Shown here one piece after another: positions 1 through 7,528 of a stretch of 16,873 nt of DNA. The notes under the pieces were generated by a model. It did not search any database, had not been told where the DNA came from, and saw only the letters and a list, made by a program, of their open reading frames with translations. The DNA lies in contig JAZOUV010000053.1 of the NCBI GenBank assembly GCA_045658315.1, forward strand, positions 1-16,873. Reading direction: 5' to 3'. The stretch comes from RGIG1995 sp045658315 (GTDB taxonomy: Bacteria > Bacillota > Clostridia > Oscillospirales > CAG-272). Positions within the stretch are counted from its first letter, which is position 1; every line of letters begins with the position of its first letter. Both the position numbers and the translations under genes were made by a program.

Positions 1-615
1 AATATGGACGAGTGGGCTGACAGCGAGGGTAATACCTTGGCTCCCGATAATGCGGGTGCCTTCCAATATGCTATGGAGCAGGCTCTCTTTAATCCGCTCG
101 GCGAGCTCACAGTTCCCAAGAATCAGCGTAACTTTGCAACAAAGGATAATCTTCCCACGTATCCCGAAAAGATTAATGCCTTAAAGGCTGAGGGCGCAAA
201 GCTCGTTCTTGTATACGGTATCGGCAGAATGTGCCACATCGCTTTCTGGGAACCCCAGTTTGCAGCAGAATTTGCTACAGATGAAGAATGGAAGAAGCAG
301 TGCTATAGAATCGGTGCTAAGCTCCATCCTCTTACTATTGAACAGAACGCTATCACAAGCTTCAAGTCACGTACTCCTCTTGTTCCTTGCCGTGCAAACA
401 CAATAGGCCCCGGTCTCTTCTTGCAGGCTGACTACATCATAGGCGGATGCGACGGCGTGTTCAACCGTGGTATGCAGTGGCAGGGTATGAGCTTCTGGAT
501 GACTCTCCGTCACGGCCCCACAAGATGGATTCCTTCCAGCTATATGCCTACAATGCCCGGAAGACTGTTCTTCCTCGAAGACCTCGCAGGTCCTCTTACT
601 GCTGAATGTAACTAA
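1..615 (+). CDS. NagB-family sugar-phosphate deaminase/isomerase-like protein, 5' partial
   Basis: This is the C-terminal three quarters of a protein of the glucosamine-6-phosphate deaminase (NagB) family. The open frame runs off the left edge, so the Met at base 4 is internal. The first residues, N-M-D-E-W, match the NMDEY motif of E. coli NagB that carries catalytic Asp72, so about 70 residues should lie upstream. The active-site loop reads GIGRMCHIAFWEP (codons near 217-255) against the usual GxGxDGHIAFNEP. The His and Glu equivalent to His143 and Glu148 are present, but the position of Asp141 is Met and the following Gly is Cys. NagB converts glucosamine-6-phosphate to fructose-6-phosphate and ammonia in the cytoplasm. 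With the ring-opening Asp changed, this copy may act on another sugar phosphate or be a divergent paralogue. Family membership is fairly secure; the substrate is unknown. A strong terminator follows. Confidence 0.8.
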   Translation, partial: NMDEWADSEGNTLAPDNAGAFQYAMEQALFNPLGELTVPKNQRNFATKDNLPTYPEKINALKAEGAKLVLVYGIGRMCHIAFWEPQFAAEFATDEEWKKQCYRIGAKLHPLTIEQNAITSFKSRTPLVPCRANTIGPGLFLQADYIIGGCDGVFNRGMQWQGMSFWMTLRHGPTRWIPSSYMPTMPGRLFFLEDLAGPLTAECN

Positions 616-638
616 TATTTTTAGTCCAATATTTCACT

Positions 639-672
639 GTCCCCCGCCAAGAAGCGGGGGACATACTTTTTT
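639..672 (+). terminator. Rho-independent terminator of the NagB-like gene
   Basis: A 9-bp GC-rich stem (GTCCCCCGC at 639-647, GCGGGGGAC at 654-662) encloses a 6-nt loop and is followed by six T residues at 667-672. It starts 24 nt after the stop codon. This is a classic intrinsic terminator on the plus strand. Confidence 0.92.
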
Positions 673-775
673 ACTCATAAATTCATAGAAACCGGCAATA
701 CCGCCCCTAACAAAACCTCGGGCAGTAGAAGAGGAGCTGTTTCACCACAAAAAATCAACACCACATAAACAAATT

Positions 776-803
776 AAAAAGGCTGCTTCTTAGCGAAGCA
801 GCC
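776..803 (-). terminator. Rho-independent terminator of the solute-binding protein gene
   Basis: A perfect 9-bp inverted repeat (GGCTGCTTC at 781-789, GAAGCAGCC at 795-803) has a 5-nt loop. On the minus strand it is followed by five T residues (776-780) and an AT-rich tail. It lies 23 nt beyond the stop codon of the minus-strand gene. Between it and the plus-strand terminator at 639-672, about 100 bases hold nothing recognisable. Confidence 0.9.
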
Positions 804-826
804 AATTATTATACTGTCGTTTCAAA

Positions 827-2290
827 TTATACCAAACCGAAATCTCTGTATGTGCTCTTAATTTCAGCATCGATAGATTTCTTGAGTCTTGCGTACAGTG
901 TGCTGATATTGGAGGTTGTACAGTCTATGCCAAGAAGCTTAGAGTTGATGCCGCCAAAGTCGTACATCATACCAACGTCATATACTCTGCCTGCAAGAAT
1001 GAGGTCGAGAGAATTCTCAGATTCATCGTCACGAACATATCTTCTCTGGAGAAGCTGATCGTACCAAGCGGGCTTAAGAATTACGCTGGAATAGTAGTTA
1101 AGGTCTTCAACTATATTTACTGTTCTTTCAAGATTTTCACTCTTGTTAGGAATAGCCACCATTGCACAGTTGAGAGGATACATTGAATAGTAACTATCCT
1201 GTGTAGAATCAAACTTGGGGAAAGGAATGAGACCAAATTCGCTTTCCATGTCAGCGAACTGGTGGATAATGTTTGTTCCTTCATAGTGGAAGAGGTAGAG
1301 ATCCTGGCAGAAGAGTGAACGAGCATAATCCCACTTATCAGCGTATCCGTGTGTATCGGTATCGCTCATCTTATCAATGCTCCAGGAATTTACAGATGAG
1401 AATACCTGCTTACACTTTTCGTAAACGGTTACTGCCTTATCTGTGTCAAACAACGTTACAATAGGATAACCCGATTCATCATTAGTCGTAGCACGAACGC
1501 CTGTACCATAGAGGAACATTCTTGCATTGTGGTTCTCGTAAAGAGTACCGTACATATCAAGTTCTGTCATATCACCTTCACCTGTCACGTCTTCACCTAC
1601 AGACATAACAAGCTTTGACCAGTTATCAAGAGTCCATTCGTTATTTTCTATGTACTCATAGGGGCTGGTAAGTTTTTTGTCTTCAATCAACTGCTTGTTG
1701 AAGTATACAACGAATGCAACTTCCTGTACGTTGAGGTCGCAGTTTGTAAAGTAAAGCTTATCACCAATCTTGAGCTGTTCTGCTGCGTTTGAATCCCAAT
1801 ATGACTTAGTCATATCAAAACGATCAACAGACGAAAGGTCGAGAAGAAGGTTTTCTTTTGCAAGTGTTGCAAGCTGCTTACATGTACCGATAATAAGGTC
1901 AAACTCTACAATTCCGCCCATTACCTGTGTACGTACTGTGGTAACGAGGTCAGTTACCTTCATCTGAGCAAAATCAATATTGTACTTCTGCTTGAGAAGC
2001 TCGTTACGGCGATATACAGCGTCAAGAAGAACATTCTGTGTTTCACCGTCAGATACCATGTAATCTACGCCGTATGCATTGTTGTCCTTGTAAGGCTGAC
2101 AAATAAACGTAAATTCATAGCCATCGTAATCTTTGGGTTCAATCTTGGGGTCAAGAGCCGGGTCTCCATCGAAAGGAATTACCTCGGGCTTATTACCACC
2201 TTCGTCGCCATTACACGCCGCAAGAACGGATACCGCCATAATTGCAACAAGAAGAAGAGCCAAAAGTCTTGCTAATGTTGTTTTTTTCAT
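827..2290 (-). CDS. Extracellular solute-binding lipoprotein (ABC sugar-type)
   Basis: This is a 487-residue secreted lipoprotein. The N-terminus has a lysine pair, a hydrophobic core and a lipobox L23-A24-A25-C26, so Cys26 should be lipidated and anchor the protein to the outer face of the membrane. An acidic, glycine-rich linker follows. The mature part resembles family 1 extracellular solute-binding proteins: a segment of the type FDLIIG near residues 130-137, then YFNKQLIEDKKL, NEWTLDNW and a late GLIPFPK motif typical of the group. Its likely role is capturing a carbohydrate or similar ligand for an ABC importer. No permease or ATPase gene is adjacent, so it works with components encoded elsewhere. 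The start is supported by AAGGAG at 2300-2305, 9 nt upstream of the ATG. It has its own promoter (2327-2355) and terminator, so it is a single-gene unit. The ligand cannot be read from the sequence. Confidence 0.85.
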   Translation of the reverse strand: MKKTTLARLLALLLVAIMAVSVLAACNGDEGGNKPEVIPFDGDPALDPKIEPKDYDGYEFTFICQPYKDNNAYGVDYMVSDGETQNVLLDAVYRRNELLKQKYNIDFAQMKVTDLVTTVRTQVMGGIVEFDLIIGTCKQLATLAKENLLLDLSSVDRFDMTKSYWDSNAAEQLKIGDKLYFTNCDLNVQEVAFVVYFNKQLIEDKKLTSPYEYIENNEWTLDNWSKLVMSVGEDVTGEGDMTELDMYGTLYENHNARMFLYGTGVRATTNDESGYPIVTLFDTDKAVTVYEKCKQVFSSVNSWSIDKMSDTDTHGYADKWDYARSLFCQDLYLFHYEGTNIIHQFADMESEFGLIPFPKFDSTQDSYYSMYPLNCAMVAIPNKSENLERTVNIVEDLNYYSSVILKPAWYDQLLQRRYVRDDESENSLDLILAGRVYDVGMMYDFGGINSKLLGIDCTTSNISTLYARLKKSIDAEIKSTYRDFGLV

Positions 2291-2326
2291 AGCATAAATC
2301 TCCTTAGATTAATTTTTTGCATTTTA

Positions 2327-2355
2327 AGTATATCATCGCTTATTATATTTGTCAA
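2327..2355 (-). promoter_or_regulatory. Sigma-A promoter for the solute-binding protein gene
   Basis: On the minus strand a consensus -35 TTGACA (2355-2350) and -10 TATACT (2332-2327) are separated by exactly 17 nt. The start should fall near 2320, giving a leader of about 30 nt that contains the AAGGAG ribosome binding site. The near-perfect match suggests strong basal expression. Confidence 0.88.
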
Positions 2356-2394
2356 TTAATTATTAAAAAGTTTACTAATTTTTAATTCAATTGT

Positions 2395-2546
2395 AAAAAA
2401 GCAAAAACCGCTATTCCGGCACTCATCAACTTCAAGCAATGCTCTTCCGAGCCATTCTTCGTTTGTTCCGAAGAATTTAAATCACTTTAAACAGGCACGT
2501 AAAGCACGGTGTTCCGGGTCTCCCCGTCTCCGCCGGTCTATAAAAA
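2395..2546 (-). ncRNA. Candidate structured RNA or 3' UTR downstream of mreB
   Basis: This interval is far more structured than its neighbours when read on the minus strand. In order it shows CGGG-GAGA-CCCG (2526-2515); TTTAAA-GTGA-TTTAAA (2491-2476); a 7-bp stem TTCTTCG/CGAAGAA (2475-2455) with a 7-nt loop; GCTC-GGAA-GAGC (2452-2441), extendable by an AAT/ATT pairing around a bulged G; and GCCG-GAATAG-CGGT (2420-2407) running into TTTTTGCTTTTTT (2407-2395). Three of these loops are GNRA tetraloops. The string CGGAANA occurs four times. The last hairpin and U-rich tail could end the mreB transcript. I do not recognise a known RNA family. It may be a stand-alone small RNA, a structured mreB 3' UTR or a chance set of hairpins. 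Confidence 0.35.
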
Positions 2547-3578
2547 TCAGTCGAATTCATAGTGTTTCTTTTCTTTTGTAAAGCTTATCGCCTTGCCGGG
2601 ATCCTTCAAGTATCTTTCAAGAGCCTTGCCCGTTCCGATAGCAACACAGGCAATTGCATTTTCCGCAACCTTAGTTTTTATTCCCGTAACATTGGCAATA
2701 AGACGGTCAAGACCGTAAAGCATACTGCCGCCTCCGGTCAATACAATACCTTTTTTGGTGATATCCTTAAGCATTTCCGGAGGCACCTTTTCGATTACCT
2801 CGCATATCGCCTCAACTATTGCCGTGATAGGCTCTTCGAGTGCTCCAACCATCTCCGAAGACGTAAGCTTAACCGATTTCGGTAATCCCTCAAGCAGCCC
2901 TCTACCCTTTACTTCAAGAGTTACGGTCTCATCTCTCTGCCATACCGTGCCTATCTCTTTTTTTACCTTTTCGGCAGTCCTCTCTCCGATAAGCAAATTA
3001 TGCCTTCTTCTTATATAGCGTGTTATCGCCTCGTCAAACTTATCTCCGCCAACCCTTACCGACTCCGACACAGCTATCTGACCGTATGAAATAACGGCAA
3101 TATCCGTTGTTCCGCCGCCGATATCAATAACCATCTGTGCATCGGGACTCATTATATCAAGACCTGCACCTATTGCCGCCGCAAGAGGTTCTTCAATAAG
3201 GTAAGTATATCTTGCACCTATCTGGGTCGCTGCATCTCTTACAGCTCTTTCTTCTACATCGGTTATTCCGCTGGGAACACATACTGCAATAATAGGCTTA
3301 AATATCTGCGACATTGCCGTAGCTTTTTTTATAAAATGCTGAAGCATGGTAAGAGTAACCTCATATTTGCTTATAACACCCTCACTCATAGGTCTGATAA
3401 CAGAAATACCTTCAGGTGTTTTGCCCAGCATCAAAAGAGCATCCTTACCTATTTCCACAAGTTCGCCCGATTCATCGTTTACTGCAACAACGGAAGGTTC
3501 GTCAAGCACTATTCCTTTGCCCTTAACGTATATAAGGACAGATGATGTTCCAAGGTCAATTCCGATATATCTTGCCAT
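2547..3578 (-). CDS. mreB: MreB/Mbl-family actin-like cell-shape protein
   Basis: This 343-residue bacterial actin polymerises on the inner membrane face and guides lateral cell-wall synthesis. The actin-fold ATP-binding signatures are in order: phosphate-1 GIDLGTSSVLIYVKGKG at the N-terminus, EEPLAAAIGAGLDI, phosphate-2 VIDIGGGTTDIAVIS, the RVGGDKFDEAI element, and the adenosine motif GIVLTGGGS near residue 280. Length fits MreB. An in-frame ATG nine codons upstream exists, but the ATG at 3578 is chosen because AAGGGGGG (3594-3587) sits 8 nt away and the MARYIGIDLG start is typical. The usual mreC and mreD partners are not adjacent, which is common for paralogues such as Mbl or MreBH, so the exact subtype is open. 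It is divergent from argS, with its own promoter. The C-terminal tail (KEKKHYEFD) is lysine-rich then acidic. Confidence 0.92.
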   Translation of the reverse strand: MARYIGIDLGTSSVLIYVKGKGIVLDEPSVVAVNDESGELVEIGKDALLMLGKTPEGISVIRPMSEGVISKYEVTLTMLQHFIKKATAMSQIFKPIIAVCVPSGITDVEERAVRDAATQIGARYTYLIEEPLAAAIGAGLDIMSPDAQMVIDIGGGTTDIAVISYGQIAVSESVRVGGDKFDEAITRYIRRRHNLLIGERTAEKVKKEIGTVWQRDETVTLEVKGRGLLEGLPKSVKLTSSEMVGALEEPITAIVEAICEVIEKVPPEMLKDITKKGIVLTGGGSMLYGLDRLIANVTGIKTKVAENAIACVAIGTGKALERYLKDPGKAISFTKEKKHYEFD

Positions 3579-3622
3579 ACAAGGCTCCCCCCTTCTCCAA
3601 TACATTTAGTCTATTCCGTTTA

Positions 3623-3651
3623 ATTATAAACTATTTTTTTGTATTTTGCAA
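3623..3651 (-). promoter_or_regulatory. Sigma-A promoter for mreB
   Basis: On the minus strand, -35 TTGCAA (3651-3646) and -10 TATAAT (3628-3623) are spaced 17 nt apart. Predicted initiation near 3616 gives a leader of about 38 nt to the chosen ATG at 3578, which supports that start over the upstream Met. It is back-to-back with the argS promoter. Confidence 0.8.
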
Positions 3652-3703
3652 CAGTTTTACACCAAAGAAAAGCGAATAAGTAAATATTTTTTAAAGCAAG
3701 CAC

Positions 3704-3732
3704 TTGAAATGCCAATTATACTATGTTATAAT
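3704..3732 (+). promoter_or_regulatory. Sigma-A promoter for argS-yebC
   Basis: -35 TTGAAA (3704-3709) and a perfect -10 TATAAT (3727-3732) are separated by 17 nt. Predicted initiation near 3739 leaves a leader of about 59 nt before the argS ATG at 3798. No T-box-like specifier or terminator is visible in that short leader. Confidence 0.87.
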
Positions 3733-3797
3733 ACATAAGTTAAAATGGGTTTTTGTGTGCAAAAAACAAAAAACAATACGACAGAAAGGATGTTATT

Positions 3798-5513
3798 ATG
3801 TTACAGTTCAAGAAACGTCTGTCAAGCGAACTTAAAACCGTTCTCGACTCAATTAATACTTTTCACGGACTTGACGAAGAAAAGATAGACCAGATGCTGG
3901 AATATCCACCCGACGAAAAGATGGGTGATATTGCTCTTCCCTGCTTTAAGCTTTCAAAATCTCTTCGCATGTCTCCCATTATGATATCCGAAAAAATCGC
4001 TTCGGAGTTAAGCGATGACAATATAGAGAAAGTCGAAACGGTAAACGGATACCTGAATATATACATTAAGAAAAGTTATTTTTCCGAAAAAGTTTTGGGC
4101 GATATTTTACAAAGGGGCGACAGCTACGGCTCGTTCGATTTCGGTAACGGAAAGACAGTAGTTCTTGACTACTCTTCCCCCAACGTTGCAAAGCCTTTCC
4201 ATATCGGACACCTCGGAACTACCGTCATCGGTCATTCCTTGAAGAAGCTCCACGAGTTTGCAGGATATAAATGCGTCGGTGTTAACCATCTTGGAGACTG
4301 GGGAACACAGTTCGGTAAGCTTATAGTAGCATATCACCTTTGGGGAGATAAAGCTACTATAGAAAAAAAAGGAATTGACGAGCTTGTTGCTCTTTACGTA
4401 AGATTTCATAAAGAAGCTGAAGAAGACCCGACTTTGAATGATAAGGCAAGAACCGAATTCACCAAACTTGAACACTTCGATGAAGAAAATATTAAGCTTT
4501 GGAAATGGTTTATTGAAATAAGTATTGAAGAATACAAGAAAACGTACAAACAGCTCGATATCGAATTTGACAGCTATTGCGGTGAAAGTTTTTACAGCGA
4601 TAAGATGCCTGCTGTAATCGATGAAATGAAGCACAAAAATTTGCTTAAGATAGACGACGGTGCATCGGTAGTAGACCTTGAAGAATACAAGATGCCCCCC
4701 TGTCTCATTCTCAAGCGAGACGGTTCATCGCTGTATCCTGCAAGAGATATTTCCGCAGCACTCTACCGCAAAAACACATACGATTTCGAGAAGGTTATAT
4801 ACGTTACCGATGCCGGACAGTCACTCCACTTTGCACAGTGGTTCAAGGTAGTTGAGCTTATGGGATATGATTGGGCGAAAAATCTCGTTCACGTCCCCTA
4901 CGGCAAGGTAAGCCTTAACGGCGAAAAACTCGCCACAAGAACAGGTAACGTTATTCTTCTTAAAGACCTTTTTGCATCTGCTATAGAAAAAGTAAAAGAT
5001 ATAATGAACGAAAAAAATCCCAACCTCGAAAACAGAGACGAAAAAGCGGAAGCTGTCGGTGTTGGTGCTATCGTATTCTACTATCTTTCAAACAACAGAA
5101 TAAAAGACATAAACTTTATGCTTGAAGATGCATTGAACTTTGACGGCAATACGGGACCCTACGCACAGTATACCTACGCAAGAACATGCAGCGTTCTTGA
5201 AAAAGCAAAGGATATTGCTTTAGACGTCGATATTGCTTACAATATGAACGACAAAGAAAAAGCACTTCTCCGCACGTTATCCCTCTTCCCTGAAAAAGTA
5301 CTTCAGGCAATAAACGATTATGAACCCTCTGTTATAACAAGATACATTCTTGACGTATGCACAGACTTCAACGGATTCTATCATGACTGCCAGATACTCG
5401 GTGCAGACGACAAAAGTGCCAAAGTGTTCCGTATTAAGCTGACAAAAGCAGTCAACTACACACTCGGAAACGCCTTCTCTCTCATTTGTATGAGAAAAAC
5501 AGAAAAGATATAA
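3798..5513 (+). CDS. argS: Arginyl-tRNA synthetase
   Basis: This 571-residue class I aminoacyl-tRNA synthetase charges tRNA(Arg) with arginine in the cytoplasm. The N-terminal part fits the ArgRS Add-1 domain. The catalytic signature SSPNVAKPFHIGHLGTT carries HIGH at residues 135-138 with the conserved Lys just upstream. The KMSKS-loop equivalent is GEKLATRTGN at residues 375-384, a weakened form of the MSTRKG seen in many bacteria. The segment GNTGPYAQYTYARTCSVL opens the C-terminal helical anticodon-binding domain, which ends in CMRKTEKI. The start at 3798 is preferred over an in-frame ATG 45 nt upstream because AAAGGA (3785-3790) lies 7 nt before it. yebC follows after 21 nt with no terminator between, so the two are likely co-transcribed from the promoter at 3704. 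Confidence 0.96.
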   Translation: MLQFKKRLSSELKTVLDSINTFHGLDEEKIDQMLEYPPDEKMGDIALPCFKLSKSLRMSPIMISEKIASELSDDNIEKVETVNGYLNIYIKKSYFSEKVLGDILQRGDSYGSFDFGNGKTVVLDYSSPNVAKPFHIGHLGTTVIGHSLKKLHEFAGYKCVGVNHLGDWGTQFGKLIVAYHLWGDKATIEKKGIDELVALYVRFHKEAEEDPTLNDKARTEFTKLEHFDEENIKLWKWFIEISIEEYKKTYKQLDIEFDSYCGESFYSDKMPAVIDEMKHKNLLKIDDGASVVDLEEYKMPPCLILKRDGSSLYPARDISAALYRKNTYDFEKVIYVTDAGQSLHFAQWFKVVELMGYDWAKNLVHVPYGKVSLNGEKLATRTGNVILLKDLFASAIEKVKDIMNEKNPNLENRDEKAEAVGVGAIVFYYLSNNRIKDINFMLEDALNFDGNTGPYAQYTYARTCSVLEKAKDIALDVDIAYNMNDKEKALLRTLSLFPEKVLQAINDYEPSVITRYILDVCTDFNGFYHDCQILGADDKSAKVFRIKLTKAVNYTLGNAFSLICMRKTEKI

Positions 5514-5534
5514 GATATTTAAGGAGATAGAAAA

Positions 5535-6269
5535 ATGTCAGGACATTCAAAATGGAAAAATATTATGCACAAGAAAGAAAAGACCGATGCTCAGAAGGCA
5601 AAAGTTTTTTCTAAAGTGGGCAAGGAAATTACCGTTTGCGTAAAGGAAGGCGGTCCCGACCCCGTATCTAACGGTAAATTACGCGACCTTATAGCAAAGG
5701 CAAAATCACTTAATGTTCCCAATGATAACATTGACCGTATTATTAAAAAAGCTACTGCGGCAGACAGTGCAAACTATGAAGAAATAGTATACGAAGGCTA
5801 CGGTCCTTCGGGCGTTGCAGTAATCGTTGAAGCGTTGACAGATAACCGCAACCGTACAGGCGGCGATGTGAGACACTATTTTGATAAATACGGTGCTTCC
5901 CTCGGACAGACAGGTTGCGTTAGCTACTTGTTTGCAGACAAGGGTGTAATTATCATAGCAAAATACAGCGGTCTTGACGAAGATAAGCTTATGGAAGATG
6001 CCCTTGAAGCAGGTGCGGAAGATTTTGTAGACGAAGGCGAAATTTTTGAAATCTACACAACTCCCGAAGATCTCGATTTTGTAAACCAAACACTTACAGA
6101 TAAGGGCTATAAGATTGAATCTGCAGCAAAAGATAAGATTCCTTCAAACTACGTTACACTTGAAAGTGAAGATGACCTAAAGAAAATGAGACTTCTCATT
6201 GAATATCTCGAAGAACACGACGACGTTCAGGAAATCTATCATAACTGGGACGCTCCCGACGAGGAATAA
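5535..6269 (+). CDS. yebC: YebC/PmpR/TACO1-family protein
   Basis: This 244-residue member of the YebC/TACO1 family begins with the invariant MSGHSKWKNIMHKK signature and has the usual length. The acidic central part (YEGYGPSGVAVIVEALTDNRNRT, then the FDKYGASLGQTGCVSYLF segment) is typical. Family members were long annotated as transcription regulators (PmpR), while mitochondrial TACO1 and recent work on bacterial YebC paralogues point to a role in relieving ribosome stalling at proline-rich stretches. Which role applies here cannot be read from the sequence. AAGGAG at 5521-5526 lies 8 nt before the ATG. It is the second gene of the argS unit and ends at a bidirectional terminator shared with rplA. 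Confidence 0.95.
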   Translation: MSGHSKWKNIMHKKEKTDAQKAKVFSKVGKEITVCVKEGGPDPVSNGKLRDLIAKAKSLNVPNDNIDRIIKKATAADSANYEEIVYEGYGPSGVAVIVEALTDNRNRTGGDVRHYFDKYGASLGQTGCVSYLFADKGVIIIAKYSGLDEDKLMEDALEAGAEDFVDEGEIFEIYTTPEDLDFVNQTLTDKGYKIESAAKDKIPSNYVTLESEDDLKKMRLLIEYLEEHDDVQEIYHNWDAPDEE

Positions 6270-6320
6270 ACGATAAACATAAAAAACCTCGTAATCTGCA
6301 ACGCATAAATATAGAATCCA

Positions 6321-6367
6321 AAAAAATAAAGGTATACGATTTTTTGAACCGTATACCCTTTATTTTT
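6321..6367. terminator. Bidirectional terminator between yebC and rplA
   Basis: The stem GGTATACG (6331-6338)/CGTATACC (6350-6357) has an 11-nt loop. It is followed on the plus strand by CTTTATTTTT (6358-6367) and preceded by AAAAAATAAA (6321-6330), which reads as a T-rich tail on the minus strand. It therefore can stop both converging transcripts. Confidence 0.85.
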
Positions 6368-6377
6368 GCGGTTTTAA

Positions 6378-7070
6378 TTAACCGAGTTTAGCGTAGTTGA
6401 TCTTGATGCCGGGGCCCATTGTAGATGCGATAACGCAGCTCTTAATGTACTGACCCTTAGCAGCTGCAGGTTTAGCCTTGATAACTGCACCAATGAGAGC
6501 ATCAAAGTTTTCCTGAAGCTTTTCAGCTCCAAAGGAAGCCTTACCGATAGGGCAGTGAATGATGTTTGTCTTATCAAGACGGTACTCAATCTTACCTGCC
6601 TTAGCTTCTTTAACTGCCTTAGCAACATCGGGAGTAACTGTTCCTGCCTTAGGGTTAGGCATAAGTCCCTTAGGACCGAGCACCTTACCGAGACGACCTA
6701 CCAAGCCCATCATATCAGGAGAAGCTATGATAACATCGAAGTCAAACCAGTTTTCCTTCTGAATCTTTTCTACATATTCTTCAGCACCTGCATAGTCTGC
6801 ACCTGCATCGAGGGCAGCCTGAACCTTATCTCCCTTAGCAAATACAAGAACCTTAACGTTCTTACCTGTACCGTTGGGGAGAACGATTGCACCTCTTACC
6901 TGCTGGTCAGCATGACGAGAGTCAACACCGAGACGAATATGAAGTTCTATTGTTTCATCAAATTTTGCTTTTGCTGTCTGGCAAACGAGAGAGATTGCTT
7001 CGTTTGCATCATAAAGCTTTGTTTTTTCGAGCAGCTTTGTGCTGTCGCTATATTTCTTTCCCATTTTCAT
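6378..7070 (-). CDS. rplA: 50S ribosomal protein L1
   Basis: This 230-residue protein is L1 of the large ribosomal subunit, which binds the mobile L1 stalk of 23S rRNA and helps release E-site tRNA. Recognisable segments include FDETIELHIRLGVDSRHADQQ, the VRGAIVLPNGTGK loop, GKVLGPKGLMPNPKAGTV and the late GPGIKIN. In many bacteria L1 also represses its own operon by binding a copy of its rRNA site in the leader, and a good candidate for that site lies ahead of rplK (7529-7578). AAGGAGGGG just before the ATG at 7070 overlaps the end of rplK, so translation of the two is probably coupled. It is the last gene of the operon here: rplJ and rplL do not follow. Confidence 0.97.
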   Translation of the reverse strand: MKMGKKYSDSTKLLEKTKLYDANEAISLVCQTAKAKFDETIELHIRLGVDSRHADQQVRGAIVLPNGTGKNVKVLVFAKGDKVQAALDAGADYAGAEEYVEKIQKENWFDFDVIIASPDMMGLVGRLGKVLGPKGLMPNPKAGTVTPDVAKAVKEAKAGKIEYRLDKTNIIHCPIGKASFGAEKLQENFDALIGAVIKAKPAAAKGQYIKSCVIASTMGPGIKINYAKLG

Positions 7071-7084
7071 TGTAAAACCCCTCC

Positions 7085-7510
7085 TTATTCCTCAACTGTG
7101 ATACCCATACTGCGTGCAGTACCGGCGATCATGCTCATTGCTGCCTCAAGAGAAGCGGCGTTAAGGTCGGGCATCTTCTGTTCAGCAATCTTCTGAACCT
7201 GCTCTTTTGTGAGCTTAGCAACCTTAGTCTTGTTAGGTGCAGCAGATGCTGTTTCAATTCCGCAAGCCTTCTTAATAAGAACGGGTGCGGGGGGAGTCTT
7301 TGTAATGAATGAGAACGAACGGTCTGCATATACTGTGATAACTACAGGAATAATGAGACCCATGTCATTCTTTGTTCTTTCGTTAAATTCCTTTGTAAAG
7401 TTAGGAATACTTACACCGTACTGACCCAAAGCAGGACCGATAGGGGGCTGAGGGGTAGCTTTTCCGGCGGGAATTTGAAGTTTGATATAACCTTGAATTT
7501 TCTTTGCCAT
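7085..7510 (-). CDS. rplK: 50S ribosomal protein L11
   Basis: This 141-residue protein is L11, which binds the GTPase-associated region of 23S rRNA and is needed for factor function and the stringent response sensor RelA. The N-terminal domain shows KLQIPAGKATPQPPIGPALGQ with its proline-rich linker, followed by ITVYADRSFSF and TKTPPAPVLIKKA. The C-terminal rRNA-binding part ends SMGITVEE, as usual. GGAGGTG lies 8 nt upstream of the ATG at 7510. A 122-nt gap separates it from nusG and contains the candidate L1-binding leader. rplA follows after 14 nt. Confidence 0.97.
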   Translation of the reverse strand: MAKKIQGYIKLQIPAGKATPQPPIGPALGQYGVSIPNFTKEFNERTKNDMGLIIPVVITVYADRSFSFITKTPPAPVLIKKACGIETASAAPNKTKVAKLTKEQVQKIAEQKMPDLNAASLEAAMSMIAGTARSMGITVEE

Positions 7511-7528
7511 TTCTATACACCTCCGAAT

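Noticed and set aside
2395..2546. 6S RNA or SRP RNA as the identity of the structured segment.
   Set aside because: The 5' and 3' ends do not pair into a long rod with a central bubble as in 6S, and the SRP Alu/S-domain consensus around the GGAA loop is absent.
3753..3797. Upstream start for argS adding 15 residues.
   Set aside because: The extension (starting MCAKNKKQ) is not ArgS-like and covers the ribosome binding site AAAGGA of the ATG at 3798.
4107..4634. Long minus-strand open frame (175 codons) inside argS.
   Set aside because: Antisense shadow of a certain gene, with no ribosome binding site or protein family resemblance.
6555..7196. Plus-strand, cysteine-rich open frame of 213 codons across rplA and rplK.
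   Set aside because: It is the complement of two ribosomal protein genes; composition follows from their codon bias.
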